A stretch of DNA of 64,000 nucleotides from the NCBI GenBank assembly GCA_019633425.1, contig WSUB01000022.1, positions 186,001 to 250,000 of the forward strand, written 5' to 3'. Positions 33,751 through 44,292 of the stretch are shown piece by piece. Within the stretch, counting starts at the first letter, position 1. Every line of letters starts with the position of its first letter. The stretch is from Tulasnella sp. 424. Lineage: Eukaryota; Basidiomycota; Agaricomycetes; Cantharellales; Tulasnellaceae. The position numbers and the translations under genes are program-made. The notes beneath the pieces are model-generated. The model was given only the letters and a program-made list of their open reading frames with translations. It did not search any database and was not told where the DNA came from.

Positions 33751-35363
33751 TTAAACGGCTCTTCGAGGGGCAAGGAGAATGGGAGAAAAAGTCGAGCCTA
33801 GAAATAGGTGAAAGCTCTGAGAAGACACGATGAGGTCCCCGTGGAGGATCATGGCACTTTTCAAAACGCCGGATGGAATACAAAACGCTGAGTTCCAAAC
33901 GGAGATCAGATTCAACATGCAAATGATAGAAACGAAACTCCTCACGACTCGCATCTCCTCAATATATTTACCTACATTGGCCGGAGTCATGTCGGAAGGA
34001 CGATGAAAGTGCAACCCTTCAGATTTAGAAGGAGGCGGCCAAAATCTCTCCTTCTCCGGCAGGTAAGCTGTGGATACAACGAGGCGGCTTTATTTTGAGC
34101 TATTGAAAGGAGCATGAAACGAGAGCTTACCTCCTAGTTCACATTCGCCTTCGCAGATAATTTAATATGTAGCAGGTTTGGGTTAAGATTGCATGCAACA
34201 ATATCACCTACTTTCATCGTCCATGGCCCAAGTCATCGTTAACTCCTCCGTGGTTTTGTTGTATTTCCACGCTGCTGCCACTACTCTTTCCCCGGCTTGC
34301 GCGGAAGTGGATCTTCGTCTATAAAGACCGGCGGTCATACCTGAGTCCCGAATGGAGCTTGAGTCACTCCTGTCAAACGATCTGACATTGTTTGATCTTA
34401 CTTTCCCCACATGCTGCCAGGATCCAGGTCGCGATCCTTCCCGAGCTATCACGACTGTTGGGCTGGGTGCCTCCGCATTTTCGGGACGGGCGGGGAACGT
34501 TACGTTCGTAGGTTCTATCTCTATGATCGGTAATTTGTGTTATCCCGGTGAGCGGTGGAGGGACAATCATCCCTTCGAACAACTTGAAGCCCGGCGACCC
34601 TAATTCAGCCATCATCCCGTCGAACAAAGCCAACCCCAAGTACGGGAACTTGACATCGATAGGTACATTCGCCTGAAAACCAAACACAAGGCCCATACGG
34701 GAATATAAGAAATCAAATCGGGAGGATTAAAATCGCGTCTCGTACCATACGAAGCTGTAAGATATCTGTCTGATGAGCCGTTGGGACGACCACCTGGAGC
34801 GCTTTATCCATTTCTGAGGTAATCCCGAAACCCGTCGAGACATCCAAAGAAATATAGCCTAAGGAGAGTGTGTGCTCCCCAACTAAGCCAATGAATCCCA
34901 CTTCCCCAGACGATTTCGCGGTGACTGTTGTCGATGCGGGAGAAAGGGCTAGTCCAGGAACGCTCAACACCCCTGCTCCCGTTATTGGTGGGTATCGGCG
35001 TAGGAGGGCTATCCGAGTACTTCTCCAGCTACTCTGAATCTGTTCGTCAAGCTCTGAATACCAAAGAAGCGCGTCTCCATCGAAGCAAGTCGAGACGTAA
35101 TGAGCGATCCACCGATCATCGTCGACTCGGTCCTGCTGAAACGCCAATCGTTGAATCGATCGGACAAACAGTGTGGAGGACTCTCCTGGAGACCCTCCAA
35201 ACGTTATCCACGACAACGACGCTGAAGGCTGCGGTTGAATTCGAAGGCCTATGGTTTACGATCAGAAACGTCAGCAGCATGATTCCCACAGCAGGAGGTA
35301 ATGATGCTACCGACCGGAGACATCGACGTCTCCTACTTGTGGAGAAGCGGCAGGTGTGTCCAT
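33751..35363 (-). CDS. Gag-like two-module protein (locus B), 428 aa, 6 exons
   Basis: Minus-strand exons: 35315-35363, 34746-35248, 34402-34672, 34212-34340, 34131-34148, 33751-34067, summing to 1287 nt with phases 1, 0, 1, 1, 1. The start is MDTPAASPQVGD. The Gag-like core (about 35-95) is WITFGGSPGESSTLFVRSIQ, then DDDRWIAHYVSTCFDGDALL, WYSELD and SSWRSTRIALLRRYPP, resembling the retrotransposon Gag (PF03732-like) pattern of helices with Leu-x-Trp-Tyr and Ser-Trp. After it come LGYISLDVSTGFGI, the exon 3 motif FPYLGLALFDG, TWILAACGES and the 129-nt exon motif VVAAAWKYNKTTEELTMTWA. The C-terminus keeps RVVRS followed by a long hydrophobic tail not seen in other copies. No protease, reverse transcriptase or integrase is nearby. 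Function unknown. Intact. Confidence 0.8.
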
Positions 35364-35869
35364 CAGTTACAAACCCGATTCAGGTGAGGTTGAACAGTGT
35401 CGTCGGCAGGATTGGAAGCATGTGTACTACTCTCTATTTAAAGATATTTCGCTGCCCTCCCGGCGATAGCCGCCTAAGTCCGCACCTCCGGTCTGGGCCT
35501 TGAATATTTGGACGCCCACCTGGACATGTGTTTCGGCTAAAAGCCTCAATTTTCCCTCTCGGTTGTTCTCGTTGACTTGTCTTCCTCCCTTCTTCTGGCG
35601 GCTATTGGTTGTAAGCGGGGTATCTGGGGTACTGTCCCCCAGCGCACCTTGACGTCTCACGACAGTCTGCTCGCGCCTAATAAATTTAGATTATCATCAT
35701 CATCATCAAACTTGTAATTACCAGATCGACACCAGAAAATTATTGCTGTATAATAAATGAAACCAAACGAAAAGACAACCCAGGAGCGATTACGTATAGT
35801 GTACGACTAATTCTCTCCTTGTGGGTACCTGGCGGAAGATTCGAAGTCTCAGCGAAAACAACGACCGAG
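35364..35869. other. Intergenic region with possible retroposon tail
   Basis: No gene. A short (ATC)5-like microsatellite at about 35692-35708 directly follows GCGCACCTTGACGTCTCACG (35640 on), and a close relative of that string reappears at 63877-63915. A sequence ending in a simple-repeat tail and present elsewhere would fit the 3' end of a 5'-truncated LINE, but the body is not recognisable. Confidence 0.35.
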
Positions 35870-36150
35870 CAGAGGGTGTTGAACGTCTCAGCGGGGAATG
35901 AAGGAAATTCGACCTTACAAGTCGGTTCTCCTGAATGAATTCCCCCACCTTGTCAGGCCCATATCGGTAGGACGATGAAGGCGAAGCTCGTCCGACGTAT
36001 CGTTGCGTACAGACTCTACGATCAGGATGTCGAGCAGTTTGGCTGATTACATGAACATGCCTCCAAGTTACTCTCCCGCCTGGAAATCATCTGAGAACAC
36101 CTCGAGCGACATGAAGAGTAAGGGAGCATCACGTGCGCTCCAATTCGGGG
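35870..36150 (-). pseudogene. Gag-like gene, 3' relic (locus H)
   Basis: The minus strand retains the last exon (DTSDELRLHRPTDMG, then EFIQENRLVRS after a one-base frameshift), a decayed microexon region and the following intron. The same order as locus F is seen (compare the CCTCCAAGTT stretch near 36060 and 46368). The upstream exons are gone. Segmental block S begins about 75 bases beyond. Confidence 0.7.
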
Positions 36151-36224
36151 GTCCCTGGTGCTCGCAGATTCTCGCGCGCTTCTCGCTGGGACGATACCAA
36201 GTATTCTCCGAGCGTCAAACTTAC

Positions 36225-37393
36225 TCAATAAATTGAAAAGCTGAGGCAAAATAGATGAAGAAGGTCAGAGATCATTCCATTATTACTGGAGTCGAAGGAG
36301 GTCTGTACCGAGATAAAAATAGTGGCGGGCCGTATTTACTTGGCAGGAAATTCCCCTAACGACCATGTAATCCTCAATGGTTGAGTGTTGCAGATCGCCT
36401 TAGCCCAGAGCCCATTGCCCCCTGAAAACTCTGCCTCGGGTTGAACACGTGGGGTGCCTCTGAATGTCGAACTCAGGAGTGGCCTCCCCTATGAATCAAG
36501 GGGCAGCGAGAGGAGTCACGTGCGTACCCAATGGGGAACGTGTTGCAGATGCTATTTAGACTCACCGGTAGCCTTGGGATAAAGTCAGTTTGCCATATTG
36601 ACGGGGCAGGAGGGAAAATGCAGGCGAAAAGCTCGGTTATCTAGGTTTAGTTCCTCATCTCATCATCAACGAAGCGGAGTACGTCCTCCAGAGAATCATT
36701 GTGGTTGTCTGCAAGAATTAATGGAGAGAGAGTTCTCTTATCCTGTGGTTGTTGTTGTGAGAGGTGGAGGAGGTGCGGCGGAGTTGGAGGGCAAGGCTGG
36801 CGTTCAGGGTCTAGAATGTGCGCGCTCCATTCGAGCTCTCTCTCCTCTCATCACCTCCCGCTCCAAAAAGAACAACACCCTGCCCAACGCACGAAATGGT
36901 ATCTACAAATGGCAAACCATCATCAGGACGACGTTTCTCATTCCAGTCATTGCGATCAAACTCGTCCACGACTGCACTTAGTCAAGACCCCCACGCTTCC
37001 ACTTCCCACCCGGATGCAGGCTTATTCGCCCACCGTACTCTCCTCCACTCGACAAGAGGTTCAAAGCCACCCACTACTGGATCCACAAAGTCGAGGGTAA
37101 CATCGCCACCTGCCCCTTCATCTTCTTCAATATCATCAAACGGTCATCAATATCAGCGGTCCCTGCCAAGCGACTTGAGCACTCTCATCGGAACAGTCAA
37201 ATGCAGCCTCTCCTTCGACCGCAGCCGCAAGTCCAAACCCGACCCGAGCTCCTCAATACCTGCTGTACGTTTCTCGTACATTTGGGTATGAGAGCTGACT
37301 GTCCGTCCAATTTTGAACATTTTTGACCCTTCGTTCGCCTCAATTTCGCGCTACACGCCCGAATAGTATGTTGGAACAACGGCCGATGAGGTT
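36225..37393. repeat. Segmental duplication block S, copy 1 (partial)
   Basis: About 1.17 kb matching 47985-49206 in the same orientation, including promoter, exon 1, intron 1 and the first 24-27 bases of exon 2 of the Ser-rich gene. Homology stops at 37393. Block T starts within about 25 bases, so two unrelated duplicated segments are fused here. Confidence 0.88.
36896..37390 (+). pseudogene. Truncated copy of the Ser-rich protein gene
   Basis: ATG 36896 opens exon 1 (MVSTNGKPSSGRRFSFQSLR to 37264), followed by an intron with GTACGT donor. Exon 2 starts at 37367 (YVGTTADE) and is cut off after eight codons by the junction with block T. About 70 percent of the parent protein is missing. Exon 1 itself is intact, and its promoter was copied too, so a short transcript is possible. 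Parent: 48691-50246. Confidence 0.85.
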
Positions 37394-37414
37394 AGGGTTC
37401 GAGTTGAAAAAAGC

Positions 37415-38413
37415 GTACCGAATTGTACAACAGGAATTACATTACTGTGCCTTCTCCTCCAATGCCTTCCGTGCAGTAACCGCGAACTTGACGTCCTCTG
37501 CCAGCTGCAGTCCCGAATCCACCGCCGCGATAAGAGGGAACGCGAAGAAAGGGAGGTAGTTATAAAGCAAGAAACGCTTTTGAGCTGAGGACAGGGCTAA
37601 CGTTCCTATTGTCGTCGCGGTGTCTGCGTTTGGTATGACCAGAATGGTGTAGACGCAAGGAATCGTCGTGGCTGCTGACGAGACACAATATGCAAGGATC
37701 CAGATGTATGTTGGGCGCCAGCCTGAGCGAAGGGAAGTGTCAAGTAGGGTGCAGTTGTGTTGGCCTGGCTTCTGGAGGTTGCGACGCACCCTGCAGAATA
37801 CCTCCAACGATGAGAAACAAAGCTGGAAGCTGGAATAGACTGCAAATGCGACGGAGATTAGAATCAAACTTTGCAACGCGTCTCACATCAGCGTAAGTGT
37901 AGTAAAAGTCCTTACAACTTTTGGAAAACGAGCGAATCGAACCTAAAAAGGTGGAGGCGTTCATGAATGCGCGAAGTTGGTCAAGCCCATGAGCCCCTCC
38001 CGCTCACCATGCTGTTTGAGAAGGCCCGCCCAAAGCACCAGTTAAGAGTGGGTCGTTCGAGTCCGCAATATATTGCTGCTTAATTTGCTTCAAAAATCCA
38101 GGTAGGGTTCCTTCGGGCCAGGAGTCCTGGAGGTCGATGCAAACGGCAATGAAAATAGCAAGGGTGAAGTATCCGAGGTACACTTTGTCCATAACGCGTG
38201 GTAGCATTGTCATCGCTTAGTATAGAGTCGAGATGGACGAGTAAAACGGGTGGGGTGGCAGCGAATGGCCAGATATTTTAATTGGAACTGGCGGAACGGT
38301 CAGAAGCCAAATATATGCCCGAAGGTTCAAAGATTGCCAATATTTGCCAAGGGACGCGGACACGATCCTGATACCGTATCAAGCCGCCACACCCACAAGT
38401 CGGGTCCATGCAT
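37415..38413. repeat. Segmental duplication block T, copy 2
   Basis: The partner of 31928-32927, same orientation, with identical exon lengths for the embedded gene. It is fused on its left to block S (36225-37393). Right of 38413 the two copies diverge completely. Confidence 0.9.
37442..38213 (-). CDS. EXPERA-domain membrane protein, TMEM97-like, 187 aa, copy 2
   Basis: Minus-strand exons: 38008-38213, 37916-37942, 37790-37839, 37442-37722. These are the same four lengths (206, 27, 50, 281 nt) and phases as copy 1 at 31951-32721. By my count the proteins differ at about 13 of 187 residues, mostly conservative (for example ALFIAICID versus AIFIAVCID, QEF versus QKF), with no stop or frameshift. 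All four hydrophobic segments are kept. Both copies therefore look functional. Which is the original cannot be told from the window, but copy 2 sits in a composite of two duplicated segments and is the likelier derivative. Confidence 0.87.
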
Positions 38414-39176
38414 TGGAGTTCTTCTCCAACTCTCTTGCGTCTCATCTTCCCAATTGCAGCACCAAAAGCGCGTCCCCGTTGACGCGAGTTGACGCGTACT
38501 GCGCAACCCACGCATCGTCTCCCCAACCGATCGCGACCTCGTTCAAGGCGACCAGACCGACAGATTGGACAATTGATTCTCATTGGCTACTAAAAGTTAT
38601 CTGTGGCGACGCAGCTAGAGAATGACCCCGGACGTTCCGGAACCAAAATGACCACGTGAGTTTGACCATTTGAACGGGGGCCGAGCTTTATAATACAACA
38701 AACCTAATTCCTCAGTACAAGTGTAGGACGGGAGAGCGAGAGTTTTCATAGCGTAAAAGTCGGTGAAGTGGTTTCTGACAACGAGGTGACAGTAAGGAGG
38801 ACCGTACACGATCCGACACAGGACTTAAGGCCGGGTCACCAAACCGATCAGCTCCCGCTTGGGCATCATGGATGGCCTGGCTTGAGGCTGTATCCTCCTC
38901 AAGCATTTTCTGTAAGAAGTCCTGTCGAAGTCCTATATTCGTCTCAGCGGGTGGTGAAGAATCTCGAGATCATTCTACTTGAAGTCGGTATGGCAGCCCC
39001 AAAGCGATGCATTGGGTACCCGTGGCAAGTACAATGAGTTGACGAGCAAAGCCGAAGGCTTTCATCCCGTCGGGTGTGCCGATCTGTTTTGTTAAACATC
39101 CCAATGAAACGGTATCGCCTTCATAACCTATACATACTATGTGTAAGGAGTCCCAAACCACTAGAGCCATAAGTAA
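38414..39176. other. Intergenic region, no gene seen
   Basis: Short frames exist on both strands (for instance minus 39170-38970), but none resembles a known protein or the neighbouring Gag-like family. No clear repeat of other parts of the window was noticed. Confidence 0.4.
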
Positions 39177-40691
39177 TCAAGAGAAGGGTAGTGCCCCAAT
39201 GAAGAGGTCACGATATTGGCTGAAATATGAAATGCTGTAGAGTAACACGTCGGCGGCTGTTGTTGCAATAAAGATGATGACAGCGCATGAAGAGCTCACC
39301 ACGCGATCTTCACATATCACGCCCCCTGTCTTATCCATATCGGAGATCCGATGAAGATGCACCCGATCTGAGGTGCCGCGGTGCACATAAGCTGTATTAA
39401 GGTATTTTAGATAATGACTCAATACACTGGTATTACAAAAAACTGACCTCCAAGTTCACATTCTGCTAGATAAATCTGATTAGAGATCGAGGACTCTTAA
39501 AGCAAACACACGGTTGGGCTTACTGTTATCGTCCATAAGCCACACAATCCTAAACTCTTGTGATTTAATGTCGTATTTCCAGACAGCTGCCGCCGCTCTA
39601 GTGCTCGATACGTGTGTGTCCGCCCTTCGTCGATAAAGAGGGGCTTTCCTGCCTACACACTAATCAATTAGTTTCGGGAATTTTGGGGTGGATTCTCTCT
39701 TTCAGATGTTGACTAACTGACTTTCTCCACAAGCAGATAAAGTCCAGGTTGCAAATTCAACGGCTTTTCTGAGCTGAATTTCGCCGGACGCGACGGAAGG
39801 GAGCACCTTGCATCTACTGGACGCCTTTGGCGCGTTGCGTATACAGCCTATACGGTTTCCAGGGCCGTTTATGTAGCCAATTAAGACTCCGGGGAGTACA
39901 TCTGGCACTGTGTTTGGGTCATTCTGTGGTGGAACCAGCAGAGCGATCCCCAGGTAAGGTAATATGCGACTCGGAGCGTTGCGCTAAAAACACGTTGAAT
40001 GAGACCAGAGATAAGCTCGGAAGACGCTAGAAAGAGGGCGTCTCGGCCTATCATATCAAGCTGTAAGACATCAGACGCCTCGCCAGGCGAGAAAGACACA
40101 ACGACCGCCTTATCCTTGTCTAGCGTCAGGTCAATGCCGGAATCAGGAGTGAAGGAAAGATAGCCATGCGGCATAGTATTATTTGCCACAACATCGATTC
40201 TGCCGAAAAGCCCCTGAGGCTTGCTGGGGTTGGTCGATGGAGCGTCAGCACCAACATTGGCGGGAGGAAAACTGCCAGTGTGAGGTGCATTGGGCCAGGA
40301 ATTACTCGCTCCAGGTGTAGGCGGATATTTACGGAGAAACTCTACTTGAAGTTTCCTCCAGCTCCCCTGTTCCTCTTCTCCGAGTTCCGCGTACCAGGTC
40401 AGAGCATCACCTTCGAAGCAGGTTGCGGCATATTCCGCCTTCCATCCGTCATCCCAACTTCTCCCTTGCTGGAATGCAATCCGCTGTACACATTGAACAA
40501 ATTTACTTGATGAAACGTCCAACGATTCTCCAAAAGTAATCCAGGGGATAGGGACATTATCTTTAGAAACCAACCCCCTTGGCCGATGTCGGTCAGCTAG
40601 GAGCCGAGGAACGTTCGAATTGAGTGAGACCATCCGTACCCGACCCTGGCCCGGAGCCAAACTTATTCGGGGCTTCTGCGGGACTGTTCAT
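39177..40691 (-). pseudogene. Gag-like two-module gene (locus C), splice donor lost
   Basis: Minus-strand exon model: 40640-40691, 40052-40596, 39722-39983, 39524-39652, 39448-39465, 39177-39391. All phases fit and the sum is 1221 nt (406 aa). The Gag-like core is PWITFGESLDVSSSKFVQCV, QQGRSWDDGWKAEYAATCFE and WYAELGEEEQGSW. C-terminal module: TWTLSACGES, RAAAAVWKYDIKSQEF, CELGG, HRISDMDK. The donor of intron 2 reads AT (after GATATG at 40052) where every other copy has GT, so the intron would be retained and the product would stop about 55 codons later (39881). Otherwise undamaged, so the loss may be recent; an AT-AG intron is a remote alternative. The start MNSPAEAPNKFGSG matches the family. 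Confidence 0.75.
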
Positions 40692-40846
40692 AATAAGGAA
40701 AGGGGCTGTGGAAAGATGTAGTGTGGTGAGAAGCAAAATGCCTTCAACACGAGGTCGGCGATAAGCACGGAGCTCATGTCGTCGACGTCACGGCGGTGAC
40801 TTGTGTACGCAACAGGTATACTGCTCACTGTGCCTAAAGAAGCTAA

Positions 40847-42446
40847 TCAAAGCAAATCTTCGCAGCATCGTACGCATTCAATGCCACATAGTGATAGCGT
40901 TTTGCGGAAGGACAATCTAATAGCAGGAAGTACAAGTGGAACTCGATGGTGTACAGCTGCCCTCAGTGACAAAGGTTCAGGGCCTATTGCGTGCGATCGA
41001 ATATAAATCTCTGTGTAATACAGACCGAGGGGTGTAAGTACAGCGGAGACCACAGTCGCGGCTATGGATATTGATCTCACCACTCGATCCTCGGTTATGT
41101 AGTTGTCCACCTTATCCATGTCAGAAATTCGGTGCACGTGTAACTTATCAGAAGTACCCTTGTGCACGTATCCTGGAATTGAGTCTTTTCAGATATCGAC
41201 AAAATTGATGCGGCACTCCCAGAACTGACCTCCCAGCTCACACTCAGCTGCCAGATCCGTATTAGCTATAGCAGGGCACGTTTAAACGTAGCAAAGTAGT
41301 GTGCTTACTATCGTCGTCCATCGACCAGAACATTTTAAACTCTTCAGTTGTACTGTCGTATTTCCACACAGCAGCCACCGCTCGTTTTCCCGGGACCCTC
41401 GTGTCAGACCTTCGCCGATGCAGAACGCCCTTCTTGGCTGAACACATTTTCATCAACGTTTAAGCATATTTGGTGAAAACTTCACTAACTTTCTCCGCAG
41501 GCAGAGAAGGTCCAAGTAGCAAATTCCACCGAACGGATGTTGCTGGCGTTAGTAGCTGCCAAGCCTTTGCAGACGCTCGATGGCTCTGGAACGCCGCTGG
41601 TATAATGTCCCCGGCGTTCCCGCGAAGGATGAAATTGGGTCCCTGGGAGCATTTCCGGTACCACGTTCGGGTCTTTCCCTTGAGGAACGTGCAAAGCAAG
41701 GCCGAGGTAGGGAAACACGCGATCTGAACTCCTTAGCTGAAAAGACGGTAGAATAAACTAAGCAGAATGTTTGGCAGCAGCGAAGTGCACCCATCTCGGC
41801 ATACCATATCCAGGAGTAAAATTCCCGATACCACGCTCGCTTGAACAGAGACAATGGCGGCGTTATTCTTGTCTGCTGTGATGTCGATACCGGAAGTAGG
41901 GTTGAAACAGATATAACCCCGGGGCGCACCAATATTTGTCACGAGCTCGATTCTGCCCACGGATCCATCAGACTGAATTGGGTTTGTAGAGGAGGGAAAA
42001 GCGCCAGCAGGAGCCGCAGGAACGGTGGTAGGGTGTGGTAGGGTGACCAGGGAAGGACTGCTCCCGGCTACGGGTGGATATTTCCGGAGGAGGTTCGTTC
42101 GAAGTTTCTTCCAGCTTTCCTGTACCTCATCGTCGAGCTCTGTATACCAGGCGAGAGCACCTCCTTCGAAACAGGTTGCAGCATATTCCGCCATCCACCT
42201 GTCATCTCTTGCTCTCCCTTGCTGAAAGCAAATCCTCTGTAAGGATTGCACAAATGCACTAGATGACTCATTCGGTAACCCGCTGAACGCGATCCAAGGG
42301 ATAGCACCTGCGACTTGTGGAATGATATCTTTTAGATAATCCAACAGCATAAGCCGAGATCGGTCGGCTAGAGAGACTCTGAGATGGTTCTTACCGGATT
42401 CTAGACCCGATCCGAGCTGATTCGGAGCTGCTGCAGGTGTATCCAT
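40847..42446 (-). CDS. Gag-like two-module protein (locus D), about 453 aa
   Basis: Minus-strand exons: 41805-42446 (intron 1 of 27 nt at 42368-42394 either retained in frame or removed), 41490-41736, 41309-41437, 41230-41247, 40847-41172. The sum is 1362 nt. Start MDTPAAAPNQLGSG. Gag-like core: PWIAFSGLPNESSSAFVQSL, QQGRARDDRWMAEYAATCFE, WYTELD, ESWKKLRTNLLRKYPP. Then GRIEL, RGYICFNPTSGIDI, exon 3 FPYLGLALHVPQG and FATWTFSACGES, the 129-nt exon with RAVAAVWKYDSTTEEFKMFW, the 18-nt microexon ECELGG, and the last exon with YVHKGTSDKLHVHRISDMDK, EDRVVRS and a hydrophobic segment (IAATVVSAVLTPLGLYYT) that may be membrane-spanning. Intact. The frame also stays open upstream through MSSVLIADLV. 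Confidence 0.8.
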
Positions 42447-42856
42447 AATACCGAAGGGAGTTGTAGATGTGGTGTGGTGACTTGCTTCAAACACGAGGTC
42501 GGCGATAAGAACGGAACTCATGCCGCTCACGGAGAAGACATGTGTACGCAACTGCTGCTCTAGGGCACTGTGCTGCCAATCTTGCCAAAGCAAAATCTCA
42601 GAAGCATCGCAATCGATGCTTATAAAAAGAATGGAATACAGTTGTAATCTTTGTTGAAGAACTACAGAATAGAGGGGAATTATAAATGGAACGCGGCGAT
42701 GTAACCGCCCCGTCGGAGAGCCGAATTGTTCGTTTTGACCGCATGTTAAGCCCCCCGGAGAGGGGACTCTGATCATTTATTATTTGGAACACTCAGAAAT
42801 AAGGGTAAGACTCAGGTCCCAACACAAACGTTTACCAAGCAACGGTGTTAAGCGTT

Positions 42857-43815
42857 TCACGCGGATGGGAGGAACTTCGACCTAACAACTCGGTCCTCCT
42901 GAATGAATTGCTTCACTTTGTCAGGCTGCATATATGAAGCTCATCCGACGTATCACGGTGGGCAGATCCTAGAACGAAGATTCCTTAATACATTTGTGTA
43001 GAATTCCAGTGAAGGAAATGAACGGACCTCCAAGTTCGCACTCGCCTTTGTGAATGGTCTAGGATCAACTTCAACGGTCCCAAAAAAAAGGGTACATCAC
43101 GTACCACTATTATCTACCCATTTAATCTTCAATTCTACTTCATCGGTGTTCTGCTACCAGACTGCTGCCGCCCGCCTTTCCTGTGGCTTTGGATTAGGCT
43201 TGGTGGACAAGGAGGGGATGACCTTGAGTATTGCAAGGGCGGCTTAACGTGCAGTGTCGGAGGTCACTCCAGTGTTTCAGATATATCACCTTCATCAGAA
43301 GCTGCAAGCACCCACGTCGCCATGTCCGCGTAGGAATTAATATTGGGGGAACTCAAGTTTGATTTCATTCCACGACATTTTAATGAAAGTAAAGATGTTT
43401 ATGAGTCGCTGTCGCCTGAGCCCGGGGCCTATGATGAATTCCTTCTGAATACCAAGGAGCTCTTTGGGCACGATGTCCGGGTTACCACTGCTCGACGGCA
43501 ACTAAGCGGCGCCAAGGCATGAAAGCCTCTCGTGACGGGGTATACTCATCTAAGCCCCGAAAAAAAACCATTATTGCTCAGTGTCTCCCTCGGTTGCGAA
43601 TATGGGATCGCCATACCATATGAGCTCCGAGGGGCCGGAAGTCTGACCTCGGGGAAGACCCACCCAGACCGACTTTTTCAGGTCTTGCGTGATGGTGGTG
43701 GTACCTGATATCCAATCGAACGAAACGAAGCCCGGGAATGAAGATCCTTTCCCAAGCACCTTGATGACGCCCACTTTTTCGAATGAGCGGTTTGAGGGAG
43801 TGGAGGTTCGGAAGC
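42857..43815 (-). pseudogene. Gag-like gene relic (locus G)
   Basis: Pieces of the family in the right order but with stops and frameshifts: FEKVGVIKVLGKGSSFPGFV and SVWVGLPRGQTSGPSEL (end of exon 2, closest to locus F), a broken exon 3 (about 43520-43320), QERRAAAVW followed by a stop (exon 4), GECELGG (microexon, near 43035), and QPDKVKQFIQEDRVVRS (last exon, stop 42857). The N-terminal Gag-like core is missing. The family's upstream block (43821-43890) is joined directly to the middle of exon 2, showing an internal deletion. Confidence 0.8.
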
Positions 43816-43890
43816 TTACTCCAACACGAGGTCGGCGATAAGAACGGAGCTTATGTCGTTCGCGGATCCAGGGGCAACATGTGTACACAC

Positions 43891-44292
43891 CAGGCACTCT
43901 GCTGACTGTGCGCTAAGAATATAACCAAAGTTAATCTCGACAGGCTCACAATCGCTTTTTACGGAAACAATATAGAGAACACAATCCTAGTAGTAATGCC
44001 TGGTCATGTACCGTGAGGTGTAAACTCTGACATTGCCTCGGCTAATCTCATTCCCGAGGGGCTGTACTTCTATGCACGACACTGTTCAACAACTCTTCAG
44101 ACTCGCGAAGCGAAAGCACCTATCCCACGCGTGAGTCGGCTATTCACACCTCCCGCATATGGGTAATCCAACCTAGGTCCAAATCATTCAATTTTGTATT
44201 AAAAATGCTCCAACAGACCGATGTTTGGCCTAAATGTGTTGTGGGTCGGAGGGAGGGAAGGATTACGAAGGTAGTTGATCGCAGTTCAGGGC
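43891..44292. other. Intergenic region between loci G and E
   Basis: No gene. It contains the upstream sequence of relic G and the 3' flank of locus E. Confidence 0.4.

Noticed and set aside
36598..36981. Plus-strand frame of 127 codons overlapping the start of the truncated Ser-rich copy
   Set aside because: The equivalent frame in block S copy 2 (48328-48603) is not conserved in length or reading frame; both lie in the promoter/leader of the Ser-rich gene.
43571..43897. Minus-strand 108-codon frame as an intact small gene
   Set aside because: It is the fused remnant of the upstream block and the end of exon 2 of a Gag-like copy, followed by decayed exons with stops.
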